Shown: positions 8,091 through 15,833 of the stretch, in pieces
How the letters are laid out: every line of letters begins with the position of its first letter
How positions within the stretch are numbered: position 1 is the stretch's first letter
Source: Marinilactibacillus sp036039175
Lineage (GTDB): Bacteria > Bacillota > Bacilli > Lactobacillales > Carnobacteriaceae_A
Assembly: GCF_036039175.1 (NCBI RefSeq)
Contig: NZ_JAYXKP010000007.1
Span: 1 to 64,000 of the forward strand
Length of the DNA stretch: 64,000 nucleotides
Direction: 5' to 3'
Position numbers and translations under genes: made by a program
The notes under the pieces: model-generated
Told to the model about the DNA's origin: nothing
Databases searched by the model: none
What the model saw: only the letters and a program-made list of their open reading frames with translations

Positions 8091-8106
8091 ATACCCATAG
8101 GGGTAT
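8091..8106. promoter_or_regulatory. CstR/CsoR-type operator, upstream of -35
   Basis: ATACCCATAGGGGTAT differs from the proximal operator at one base and abuts the -35 hexamer. The two sites are 43 bp apart centre to centre, about four helical turns, which would place two tetramers on the same face of the DNA. Confidence 0.8.
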
Positions 8107-8401
8107 ATTACCCAATGTTCTTTTTAAGTAATTCCCTCTTGCTCACTAAGTCTTTAAGTCATTAATTCGATATGCTCTCTATTTTTTTGACTTCAAGATT
8201 TTGATTTCATACTATTTAGCGTTGGGAGAATTTTCTAGCATTGTTTTTCTATACAGAATGAAAGAAGTGATATTCTCTGATAGGCTATAGTTGTTATTAG
8301 ATCAATATGTCTTTCTTGTAAGTAGCTTATCTTATCTACACTATTTGACACAAATCCTAGTAATCTAAAACGAATAAAAGTTTAAACTTTAGAAAATAAA
8401 A

Positions 8402-8430
8402 AACGAAACATTTTACAATAATATTGCGTT
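8402..8430. repeat. 29-bp imperfect palindrome, copy 3 of 3
   Basis: Arms AACGAAACATT (8402-8412) and AATATTGCGTT (8420-8430) with centre TTACAAT. The most diverged of the three copies, but the same length and in a similar intergenic setting. Confidence 0.55.
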
Positions 8431-8609
8431 AGAAGCCTTGCTAGAACAGGGTATTTATTTTGTGTTTTTTCTCTAGCGGAATAACTCATCAAAATGAAAA
8501 GCATTGTTGCATTATTATGAAGCTGAATACAAATACTTCTACCACAGGAAAATATCTATAAACTTCTTAGAGATAATATCTGAAATATGGATAAGTTGTC
8601 TTTTCTCGT

Positions 8610-8657
8610 AAAAGCCCCGCTGAAGAAACCTTGAACTGGTTTCTTCAGCGGGGCTTT
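8610..8657 (-). terminator. Strong terminator of the copper-storage-like gene
   Basis: A 20-bp perfect stem (AAAGCCCCGCTGAAGAAACC, pairing with 8638-8657) encloses a 7-nt loop. It begins 26 bp beyond the stop codon. The flanking tracts are only weakly U-rich. Confidence 0.75.
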
Positions 8658-8683
8658 ATTATTATATGAAGTATCTACTTAAC

Positions 8684-9013
8684 TTATTGACCAAGGTATT
8701 CTTTACAAGCTTTTTCGCATTCGCGGCAAGCTACTGCACAATCTTGGCAGTGCTGCATTTCATGATTTTCGCATTCTTCTGCACAAATACCACAGGCTTT
8801 AGCACATGCGGCTACTAGGTCAGGGAATATTTCGCTTTCTCTATAGGCAAAATCTGCTACGATTCCGCACATATCTGCACATACACGATCTGTTCGGATG
8901 CAGTTTGCCATCATCTTGACATCGTCTTCTTTTAAACAGGCATCAAAACATTCGTTACACGCTTTTGCACAGGCAGCTACTTTACTGACTAGCGTTTCAA
9001 CGGCTTGGCTCAT
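8684..9013 (-). CDS. Four-helix-bundle copper-binding protein, Csp-like
   Basis: A 109-residue helical protein with 16 cysteines spaced as CxxxC and CxxC pairs along the helices (for example ACAKACNECFDAC and CQDCAVACRECEKAC). This is the pattern of cytosolic copper storage proteins (Csp3 type, formerly DUF326), which bind many Cu(I) ions inside a four-helix bundle. No signal peptide is present, so it should be cytoplasmic. An AGGAGTG site precedes the ATG. It is monocistronic, with a strong terminator. A role buffering copper, or soft metals and persulfides, next to the CstR operon is inference from proximity. No copper ATPase or CopZ gene is nearby. Confidence 0.85.
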   Translation of the reverse strand: MSQAVETLVSKVAACAKACNECFDACLKEDDVKMMANCIRTDRVCADMCGIVADFAYRESEIFPDLVAACAKACGICAEECENHEMQHCQDCAVACRECEKACKEYLGQ

Positions 9014-9097
9014 TATACTTCACTCCTATTGTATTTTTATTTTCTATCATTAGTCTACGCCCTGTTCAATCTCATGGCAAAAATAACGCTTAGACAT

Positions 9098-9130
9098 AAA
9101 AAAGGAACCATGGATCAAGTCCACGGCTCC
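9098..9130 (-). terminator. Probable terminator of the TauE/SafE gene
   Basis: An 11-bp stem (9104-9114 with 9120-9130) has two A-C mismatches as written, which become U-G wobbles in minus-strand RNA, so it is complete only in that direction. It is followed there by a run of Us. It lies about 130 bp beyond the permease stop codon. Confidence 0.6.
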
Positions 9131-9152
9131 TCGCTTTAGATGTATCAATATA

Positions 9153-9217
9153 TTATACTTTCACGCCGCTGATTCGGCTTGTTTATGCGAACTTCCATGT
9201 TTAATATTGGTTAGTTT
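9153..9217 (-). pseudogene. Decayed copy of the mnmG 3' end
   Basis: The 19 bp at 9163-9181 are identical to 10290-10308 inside mnmG. Upstream on the minus strand, codons read KLTNIK against KLTKIQ in mnmG. Downstream, after an internal deletion of about 50 bp, the relic ends with the same AAAGTATAA (KV-stop). One frameshift is visible. It is too short to act and marks an old duplication around the TauE/SafE gene. Confidence 0.65.
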
Positions 9218-9259
9218 ACTTGCAGCCTAATCTTCTACGGTTCTTAGACTATAAAGTCG

Positions 9260-10015
9260 CTACCCCCAAAGAAAATCAATAAATGTAAATACGCCTAGTA
9301 AAAGGATAAAATAAATAACAAAATGTCTAAATTTGTCGACCTTAATTTTCGAATAGAAATAATTTCCCAATACAATAGCAAGTACAACTGCAGGAATAGA
9401 AGTGAGGTAGTACAACCCTACTTCTTTAGTCCAAAACCCACTCAAATAGTGGCTGAAAATTATTAGTATACTCGATATCAAAAAATGAGCTTGTACATTT
9501 TCTTTAAATTGCTTGGGAGGCCAGTCTTTCATTGTACTATAGAGTACTATAGGAATCCCATTCATATTATATGCACTTCCAAGCATACCCGAGGCGAAAC
9601 CAAATGGAATAGTATAATTAAGGTGTTTATGATCATTACCTATCTGTATTTGTTTTTTACTCGAAATTAGTATTGAATAAATAGAATATATAACTAGTAG
9701 AGAGCCTAGTATCAAATTTATCCAACGCTTTTCTACAAAACGTACTAATAGCAGCCCAAAAGGAATACCTATAACTGTGGAGATAGCTAACCATTTTAAA
9801 ATAATAATATCTAATTGTTTCCAGCTATTGAATAGAGAAAATAATGCTACAGTGAATCCTACTAAACCGACCAAAGCTACCGCTGACGAAAAAGGAATCG
9901 GTAGTAATGCAAGCAGTGGCATACTTATGACAGAATCTCCAAATCCAAATGTCGCACGCATTAGAGATCCTAAAAATACTGATCCCACAACTAAGAAAAT
10001 CAAATGTATTTCCAT
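9260..10015 (-). CDS. TauE/SafE family membrane transporter
   Basis: A 251-residue protein with about eight hydrophobic segments, starting MEIHLIFLVVGSVFLGSLM and carrying the family-typical GFGDSVISMPLLALL segment near residue 24. Members (Pfam TauE, formerly DUF81) are linked to export of sulfite, sulfoacetate or other sulfur anions. In staphylococcal cst loci a tauE gene accompanies cstR, so a role in exporting oxidised sulfur from the nearby sulfur operon is plausible, but no CstR-like operator is seen upstream. GGAGG lies 4 nt before the ATG. The gene sits between mnmG and a relic of the mnmG 3' end, consistent with insertion at this spot. Confidence 0.83.
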   Translation of the reverse strand: MEIHLIFLVVGSVFLGSLMRATFGFGDSVISMPLLALLPIPFSSAVALVGLVGFTVALFSLFNSWKQLDIIILKWLAISTVIGIPFGLLLVRFVEKRWINLILGSLLVIYSIYSILISSKKQIQIGNDHKHLNYTIPFGFASGMLGSAYNMNGIPIVLYSTMKDWPPKQFKENVQAHFLISSILIIFSHYLSGFWTKEVGLYYLTSIPAVVLAIVLGNYFYSKIKVDKFRHFVIYFILLLGVFTFIDFLWG

Positions 10016-10138
10016 ACGTCCTCCAAATTATTCAAATTTAATCTCCATGAACCACAATAATATTTTCTGAAAATACGTTAAAGGTAACATATACTAAACG
10101 TAAGATTCAAGATTGTTTAGCATATTTAAATTTTGTAC

Positions 10139-10170
10139 AAAAAAAGTTGCAGTTTTCTGCAACTTTTTTT
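10139..10170. terminator. Bidirectional terminator between mnmG and tauE-like gene
   Basis: GTTGCAG (10146-10152) pairs with CTGCAAC (10157-10163) around TTTT, flanked by seven As on the left and seven Ts on the right. It ends the mnmEG transcript 55 bp beyond mnmG. Confidence 0.85.
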
Positions 10171-10225
10171 GATGTTTTATATTAAATTTATGCTGAACTT
10201 CTCTTACCAATCTCTATAAAATCAA

Positions 10226-12115
10226 TTATACTTTTGCTACACTGCCTTGTTCCACGTAGACCATCAAGATCGAAATATCTGATGGATTGACGCCGCTGAT
10301 TCGGCTTGCTTGCGCGATCGTTTCTGGTTGAATTTTTGTTAATTTTTCGATGGCTTCTGTTGCGATACCATTGATTGAGCTATAGTCGATACCTTCTGGA
10401 ATGCGTTTGTTTTCCATCCGTTTGACCTTGTCCGCTTTACGATAAGCTTTTTCAATATAACCTTCATATTTAATGACAATCTCAACTTGTTCCATAACTT
10501 CTTTAGATAACGGTTCTTCTGTTGGCGCAAATTGAATAATATCTGGGTATTTAACATAAGGGCGACGAATGAAATCATACACTAAAATACCATCTTTCAA
10601 TTGTGGCTCACCTTTTTCTTCAAGATAAGCAGTAACATCTGTCGGTTTTAGGCGAATTTTTTTCAAACGAGCCAATTCTTGTTCTACTTGTGCTTTTTTA
10701 TCTAGGAATAACTGATATCTTTCTTCTGAAAGTAACCCTAGTTCACGACCAATTTCACTTAATCTGAAATCTGCATTGTCGTGACGTAATAATAGACGGT
10801 ATTCTGCACGTGAAGTCAGTAAACGGTAAGGTTCATTCGTTCCTTTTGTGACCAAATCATCGATCATAACGCCGATATAGCCTTCGTTACGTTTCATGAC
10901 GAATGGTTCTTCTCCTTGAACAAGACGCGCTGCATTGATTCCAGCCATCAAACCTTGTCCACCAGCTTCTTCGTAACCCGATGTTCCATTCATTTGACCG
11001 GCAGTAAATAATCCACTGATCATTTTTGTTTCAAGTGAAGGACGTAGTTGGTATGGTTTAACCACATCGTACTCGATTGCATAACCTGTACGCATCATTT
11101 TCGCATTTTCTAGACCCTCTACTGAATGTAATACTGCTAACTGCACATCTTCAGGTAAAGAAGAAGATAAACCTTGTACATAAACTTCGTCTGTTGTTTC
11201 ACCTTCTGGTTCTAAAAACAATTGGTGGCGCGGTTTGTCAGAGAAACGAACCACTTTATCTTCGATAGACGGGCAGTAACGAGCGCCGACACCTTCAACG
11301 ATTCCTGTAAACATGGGTGCACGGTGCAGATTTTCACGAATGATATCATGAGAAGTTGTACTGGTATACGTTAACCAGCAAGAAGTTTGGTCTTGAAGAT
11401 ATTTTTCATCTGGCGTTTCAAAACTAAAGTGATGTGGTTCTAAATCTCCAGGTTGTTCTTCTGTTACCGAATAGTCGATGGAATCTTTATGGATTCTTGG
11501 TGGTGTTCCTGTTTTGAAACGGTCCAAATCAAAACCAAGTTCTAGTAAATTCTCAGATAATTTGATGGATGGTTGTGTATTGTTGGGACCTGAAGAATAT
11601 TTTAGTTCCCCAATCACGATTTCTCCACGAGAAGACGTACCCGCTGTTAAAATAACCGCTTGGGCACGGTAAATGGCACCCGTATTGGTGATTACGCCTT
11701 GAATAATATTGTCTTCAACGACTAACTCATCAACGATCCCTTGTTTCATATCTAGGTTTTCTGTTCTTTCAATCGTACGTTTCATTTCAATGGAATACAG
11801 ATGTTTGTCTGCTTGAGCACGTAAAGCACGTACTGCCGGTCCTTTGGCAGTATTAAGCATACGCATTTGAATGTATGTCTTGTCGATATTACGGCCCATT
11901 TCGCCACCTAAGGCGTCCATTTCACGCACGACGATTCCTTTAGCAGGTCCGCCAATCGATGGGTTACATGGCATATGAGCAACCATATCTAAGTTGATTG
12001 TGATCAGTAAAGTCTTTGAACCCATTCTTGCGGCTGCAAGTGCTGCTTCTGATCCAGCATGACCAGCACCGACAACGATGACATCGTATCTTCCAGCTTC
12101 ATAAGTTTGCATCAA
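10226..12115 (-). CDS. mnmG: tRNA uridine-5-carboxymethylaminomethyl modification enzyme MnmG
   Basis: A 629-residue FAD protein. With MnmE it installs the (carboxymethyl)aminomethyl group at C5 of wobble uridine 34 in several tRNAs. The FAD-binding motif VVGAGHAGSEAALAA is near residue 15, and the family signatures CNPSIGGPAKG and GQMNGTSGYEEAGGQG are intact. Length equals the usual 620-640. It follows mnmE by 43 bp and is almost certainly co-transcribed with it. The usual downstream neighbours in Bacillota (rsmG, noc, parA, parB) are absent: the next gene is a TauE-like permease, and a fragment of this gene's 3' end is found 1.1 kb beyond. Confidence 0.97.
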   Translation of the reverse strand: MMQTYEAGRYDVIVVGAGHAGSEAALAAARMGSKTLLITINLDMVAHMPCNPSIGGPAKGIVVREMDALGGEMGRNIDKTYIQMRMLNTAKGPAVRALRAQADKHLYSIEMKRTIERTENLDMKQGIVDELVVEDNIIQGVITNTGAIYRAQAVILTAGTSSRGEIVIGELKYSSGPNNTQPSIKLSENLLELGFDLDRFKTGTPPRIHKDSIDYSVTEEQPGDLEPHHFSFETPDEKYLQDQTSCWLTYTSTTSHDIIRENLHRAPMFTGIVEGVGARYCPSIEDKVVRFSDKPRHQLFLEPEGETTDEVYVQGLSSSLPEDVQLAVLHSVEGLENAKMMRTGYAIEYDVVKPYQLRPSLETKMISGLFTAGQMNGTSGYEEAGGQGLMAGINAARLVQGEEPFVMKRNEGYIGVMIDDLVTKGTNEPYRLLTSRAEYRLLLRHDNADFRLSEIGRELGLLSEERYQLFLDKKAQVEQELARLKKIRLKPTDVTAYLEEKGEPQLKDGILVYDFIRRPYVKYPDIIQFAPTEEPLSKEVMEQVEIVIKYEGYIEKAYRKADKVKRMENKRIPEGIDYSSINGIATEAIEKLTKIQPETIAQASRISGVNPSDISILMVYVEQGSVAKV

Positions 12116-12158
12116 GTTGTTCCTTTCTAATATAAAGTCCGTTTATAAGGTTAATGGT

Positions 12159-13547
12159 TTATTTTCCTAAGCAGAATTGACTGAATAATTGCGTGATCAA
12201 TTCATCTTGTACACTATCTCCAGTGATTTCACCTAGTAAGTCCCAGGCTCTAGTCATATCGATTTGTACTAAATCGACTGGCATACCAGTTTCAATACCT
12301 TCTATCACATCATCAAAAGCATCGACTGTCTCATTCAATAAGGCAATATGACGTACGTTTGATACGTAGGTTGCGTCGCGTTCACCTGTTTTCCCTGAGA
12401 AGAATAGATCAGCAATTTTTGCTTCTAGATCGTTCATACCAGCACGTGTCACGATGGATGTCTGGATAATGCTTGCTGGATCAACAAGCTGATTCAACTC
12501 GTCCATATCTAACTTTGTTTCAAGGTCCATTTTATTTAAAATCACAATTCTATGGTGTTCCTCTGTTGCTTCGATCAGTAATTTGTCTTCTGGTGTCAAC
12601 GCTTCGTTCTGGTTGAATACCAGTAAGACTAGGTCTGCTTCTTTCAATGCTTTACGACTACGTTCAACACCGATTCGTTCGACGATGTCTTCCGTTTCGC
12701 GAATCCCTGCCGTGTCAATCAGTCTAAGCGGCACGCCTTTAACGCTGACGTATTCTTCCACAACGTCACGCGTTGTGCCGGCGATTTCTGTCACGATAGC
12801 TTTATCTTCTTTAATCAAGACGTTCAGCAAACTGGATTTCCCAACGTTCGGTCGACCAATAATAGCCGTTGCGAGCCCTTCACGCAAGATTTTTCCTTGG
12901 CTTGCTGTATCTAGTAAAGCTTCTACTTGTGCTTTCACTTTTTCTGCTTTTTCGACAAGTAGTTTCGCTGTCATTTCTTCTACATCATCGTATTCAGGAT
13001 AGTCGATATTCACTTCTACCTGCGCTAGCGTACTTAAAATATCTTGACGCAGGTTTCTAATCAAGCGGGAGAGATCTCCATCAAGCTGTGTGACCGCCAT
13101 ATGCATCGCTCTATCCGTTTTCGCACGGATTACGTCCATTACCGCTTCTGCTTGAGATAAATCGATTCTACCGTTCAAGAAAGCCCTCTTTGTAAACTCG
13201 CCAGGTTCTGCCAGACGTGCGCCATTATGCAAAACAGTCTGCAATACTCGGTTAACGGCCAGTACACCGCCGTGTGTATTGATCTCAATCACATCTTCAC
13301 GAGTATAGGTCTTTGGTGCTTTCATTATAGAGACCATAACTTCATCAATCTGTTCTTCGGTTTTTGGGTTCACGATATGACCATAATGAATCGTATGTGT
13401 CGGTTGATTTTTTAACGTTTTATTTCCTAATTGGTAGACACGGTCTGCGATTTCCATCGCTTCGTCCCCACTGATTCGAACAATTCCAATACCGCCTTCA
13501 CCAGGAGGGGTAGAAATTGCTGCAATAGTATCAAATTCGATTGCCAT
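12159..13547 (-). CDS. mnmE: tRNA modification GTPase MnmE
   Basis: A 462-residue protein with the N-terminal tetrahydrofolate-binding domain (IAAISTPPGEGGIGIVRISG), a helical domain interrupted by a G domain (P-loop GRPNVGKSSLLN near residue 226, switch motif AGTTRD, NKMD specificity motif), and the C-terminal catalytic Cys in FCLGK. It works with MnmG at the wobble uridine. An AGGAGGAA site precedes the ATG. A hairpin with a T-tract lies just upstream and probably ends the preceding protease transcript. In many Bacillota mnmE directly follows jag; here about 10 kb of other genes separate them. Confidence 0.97.
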   Translation of the reverse strand: MAIEFDTIAAISTPPGEGGIGIVRISGDEAMEIADRVYQLGNKTLKNQPTHTIHYGHIVNPKTEEQIDEVMVSIMKAPKTYTREDVIEINTHGGVLAVNRVLQTVLHNGARLAEPGEFTKRAFLNGRIDLSQAEAVMDVIRAKTDRAMHMAVTQLDGDLSRLIRNLRQDILSTLAQVEVNIDYPEYDDVEEMTAKLLVEKAEKVKAQVEALLDTASQGKILREGLATAIIGRPNVGKSSLLNVLIKEDKAIVTEIAGTTRDVVEEYVSVKGVPLRLIDTAGIRETEDIVERIGVERSRKALKEADLVLLVFNQNEALTPEDKLLIEATEEHHRIVILNKMDLETKLDMDELNQLVDPASIIQTSIVTRAGMNDLEAKIADLFFSGKTGERDATYVSNVRHIALLNETVDAFDDVIEGIETGMPVDLVQIDMTRAWDLLGEITGDSVQDELITQLFSQFCLGK

Positions 13548-13573
13548 TTTAAGGTATTCCTCCTATTTTTCTT

Positions 13574-13641
13574 CACAAAAAAAGTGCCTGGTCCACCCCA
13601 ATAATGCCTACTTAAATAGACCTGAGGTGGAAAAGCACTTT
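13574..13641 (-). terminator. Terminator between the M50 protease gene and mnmE
   Basis: AAAGTGC (13581-13587) pairs with GCACTTT (13635-13641), and CCACC with GGTGG inside. On the minus strand the hairpin is followed by seven Ts. It ends the protease transcript and leaves mnmE with its own start, unless it acts as an attenuator. Confidence 0.7.
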
Positions 13642-13791
13642 CACTACTTTACCACTATTTAACTTACTCATATTCTGTCTTGCTCAACACTGTAAATGAT
13701 ATAAGGAATGGGTAAAAAAGTCAACCACTTAACTTATTTTTTATTAGTGAATTGTGAACAGAAATATTTAAAATGTTCACCGGTTTCTCTT

Positions 13792-14913
13792 TTAAACCAG
13801 CTCTTCTTCTACATCGTTCATCGCCTTACGGTTAACGCGTTCTTGCGAGACTTTTTCCTCCACGAAATTAAGTAGCTTTTTATTTAAGGCCTTATCTGCA
13901 TAGGTTGGCGCTTGATCCAACGATTTTTCAGCTTTTTCAAGCCAGCTTTCTGCTTGATCCAGATCTTTGTCGATCCAGAAGGCCATCGCTGCTTTGATTC
14001 TATATGTTTCCAACTGACTCGTTTTCAAGTATTGCTTGAAAACTGGGTCTTCTTTGATCTCATCTTGAATCATTGTATCTTCCGTTTCCATTGTAAGATG
14101 ACAGAACAAATAATCTCTTGAAATGTCCATCTGATACGACTTGACCATCTGCGAACGCTGATTCCATAAAGGTTCAATCAGTTCCAGTGCATGACCAAAA
14201 TTCTCTGCTTCTAGTTCCCGGTTAATCCGAACGAGCACTGTGTAAGCATTAAATTGTTCTGTCATAGGTTCATTAGGATTCTCAATCAAGTCATGATCTT
14301 TGATCTCTCCATACATTTTCCCATTGACGAATTCTTCACTAAGTCTTAGTTGTTGGAAGAGTTGCGGCCGCTTATTAGGGTCCATCTTTAGTCGTTTCAA
14401 CGTATTACCATCTGTAATACTAAAAGGAATCAAGTTTATGACACCAGTGAATATCCCCGTAAAAATAAAGCTATAAAGATAAACAGATTGAATCCCCAAT
14501 AAAACAATACCTAACCCGATGGCAGCCGTAATAAAGTTCGCTAGAGCTCCTCCAAATAAATAAAGACGGTACGGTGGATTGTCGTCCTCTTCTGCTGGAA
14601 TCATTAAACATTGTCCACCCGTTCCAGCTATGGAAAATTTTGCCATTCTGTATTGATGTTGTTCTTTTACAATTGCCCAATTTGCTATTCTAAAAAAGGA
14701 AAAGTGATATCCTGAAACTTTACCTGCTATCAAATGACCCACTTCATGAATAACGATATGAATAAATCCGAAAATCGCGATACTAATCAAAATAAGTCCT
14801 GCTCGAATCAGTAACCATCCGATGTCTGTATCTGTCATGGCTGCATGGTACCCTATCCAAAAACCGATCACAGCACAAACGGCTATATATAAAGTAATTA
14901 AAACTTTTTTCAC
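13792..14913 (-). CDS. M50-type site-2-like membrane metalloprotease with helical C-terminal domain
   Basis: A 373-residue protein. The first ~165 residues hold about five hydrophobic segments with both metal-ligand motifs of intramembrane M50 proteases: HEVGH (56-60) and NLIPFSITDG (160-169), where D168 would be the third ligand. The remaining ~200 residues are soluble and helix-rich with repeated Leu/Ala/Glu patterns (for example ALELIEPLWNQ, DQAESWLEKAEKSLDQA), resembling tetratricopeptide-like repeats that could bind substrate. A GTG at 14913 behind GAGAGGTG is favoured over a TTG five codons upstream. No recognised regulatory substrate (anti-sigma or pheromone gene) is adjacent. It is divergent from treR. 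The substrate is unknown. Confidence 0.75.
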   Translation of the reverse strand: MKKVLITLYIAVCAVIGFWIGYHAAMTDTDIGWLLIRAGLILISIAIFGFIHIVIHEVGHLIAGKVSGYHFSFFRIANWAIVKEQHQYRMAKFSIAGTGGQCLMIPAEEDDNPPYRLYLFGGALANFITAAIGLGIVLLGIQSVYLYSFIFTGIFTGVINLIPFSITDGNTLKRLKMDPNKRPQLFQQLRLSEEFVNGKMYGEIKDHDLIENPNEPMTEQFNAYTVLVRINRELEAENFGHALELIEPLWNQRSQMVKSYQMDISRDYLFCHLTMETEDTMIQDEIKEDPVFKQYLKTSQLETYRIKAAMAFWIDKDLDQAESWLEKAEKSLDQAPTYADKALNKKLLNFVEEKVSQERVNRKAMNDVEEELV

Positions 14914-15049
14914 GTGAACACCTCTCAACTGAATCTTATTTTCTCAATTATAAATCAAACATCTACTATACACTACGATTTATTTTTTTACTAAAAAAGC
15001 GACTATCTATGGTAAAATCCTATAGAGAATGAATAAAGGAATGAATCAC

Positions 15050-15772
15050 TTGAGTAAATTTCATGAAATATTCGTCGATATTGAATCAGCTATTTTAAAC
15101 CAAACCTATAAATCTGGAGATTTACTCCCGAGCGAGAACGATTTAACAAAACAATACAATGTTTCGCGTGAAACAATCAGAAAAGCCTTAACGCTCTTAC
15201 TAGAGAGTGGCTATATCCAAAAGAAACAGGGTAAAGGCTCCATTGTTTTAGATGTTAAACGGTTTGATTTTCCAATTTCTGGCTTAACCAGTTATCAAGA
15301 ACTTCAAAACGCTCAAAATATCTCTAGTCAGACTCTGTTGATCGAAAACAAGATTACTAAAATCCCTAAGCATATTGCAGAGTTTTTAAAAGTTCCTGAA
15401 AGCACGGAAGTCCATACGGTGATTCGTGCTCGAAAAGTCAATCAGGAGGTAGTGATATTAGATAAAGACTACCTGCTGACTTCGGTTATAGAAGAACTTC
15501 CAGATGAAGAAGCAGAAAATTCTCTTTATCACTATATCGAACATAAACTTGGCCTTAAAATCGGATACGCTAGAAAAGAATTCACGGTTGAACCGGTTAC
15601 CAATGAGGACCGTACCTTAATGTCTCTCCATGATGATCACCATATCGTGGTAACCAGAAGCGATGTCCATCTCGAAGATACCAGACTATTCCAATACACC
15701 GAGTCTCGTCACAGACTAGATAAATTTCGCTTTGTCGATTTCGCTAGAAGACGCGGACCACAAACTTATTAA
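15050..15772 (+). CDS. treR: Trehalose operon repressor TreR, GntR/HutC family
   Basis: A 240-residue GntR-family regulator. The winged HTH (SGDLLPSENDLTKQYNVSRE, near 26-45) is followed by a UTRA ligand-binding domain. Overall sequence and its genomic link to treP and treC identify TreR, which binds trehalose-6-phosphate and releases DNA. I choose the TTG at 15050 because AAAGGA ends 9 nt before it; two upstream in-frame ATGs (15029, 15041) lie on or before that site. It is not in the tre operon but 4.2 kb from treP's operator, separated by pcp and DUF969/979 genes on the other strand. Confidence 0.88.
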   Translation: MSKFHEIFVDIESAILNQTYKSGDLLPSENDLTKQYNVSRETIRKALTLLLESGYIQKKQGKGSIVLDVKRFDFPISGLTSYQELQNAQNISSQTLLIENKITKIPKHIAEFLKVPESTEVHTVIRARKVNQEVVILDKDYLLTSVIEELPDEEAENSLYHYIEHKLGLKIGYARKEFTVEPVTNEDRTLMSLHDDHHIVVTRSDVHLEDTRLFQYTESRHRLDKFRFVDFARRRGPQTY

Positions 15773-15780
15773 TATATATA

Positions 15781-15824
15781 AAGAGTGACGCGATGCATCT
15801 TACAGCATCGCGTCACTCTTTTTT
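15781..15824. terminator. Bidirectional terminator between treR and pcp
   Basis: A perfect 16-bp stem (AAGAGTGACGCGATGC with 15805-15820) with an 8-nt loop is followed by Ts on the plus strand. The convergent arrangement suits shared use, though the minus-strand tail is less U-rich. Confidence 0.85.
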
Positions 15825-15833
15825 AATGAGCTT

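Larger units (their letters stand above)
8030..8609. other. Upstream region of the sulfur operon and intergenic DNA
   Basis: The part next to the operon carries the promoter and two operators (8048-8106). The remaining roughly 500 bp contain palindrome copy 3 (8402-8430) but no recognisable gene on either strand. Frames are short and lack ribosome binding sites. Confidence 0.5.

Noticed and set aside
14905..14920. Degenerate parS-like sequence with TTCACGTGAA
   Set aside because: The centre matches but the flanks differ at about three positions, and it overlaps the start codon and ribosome binding site of the M50 gene.
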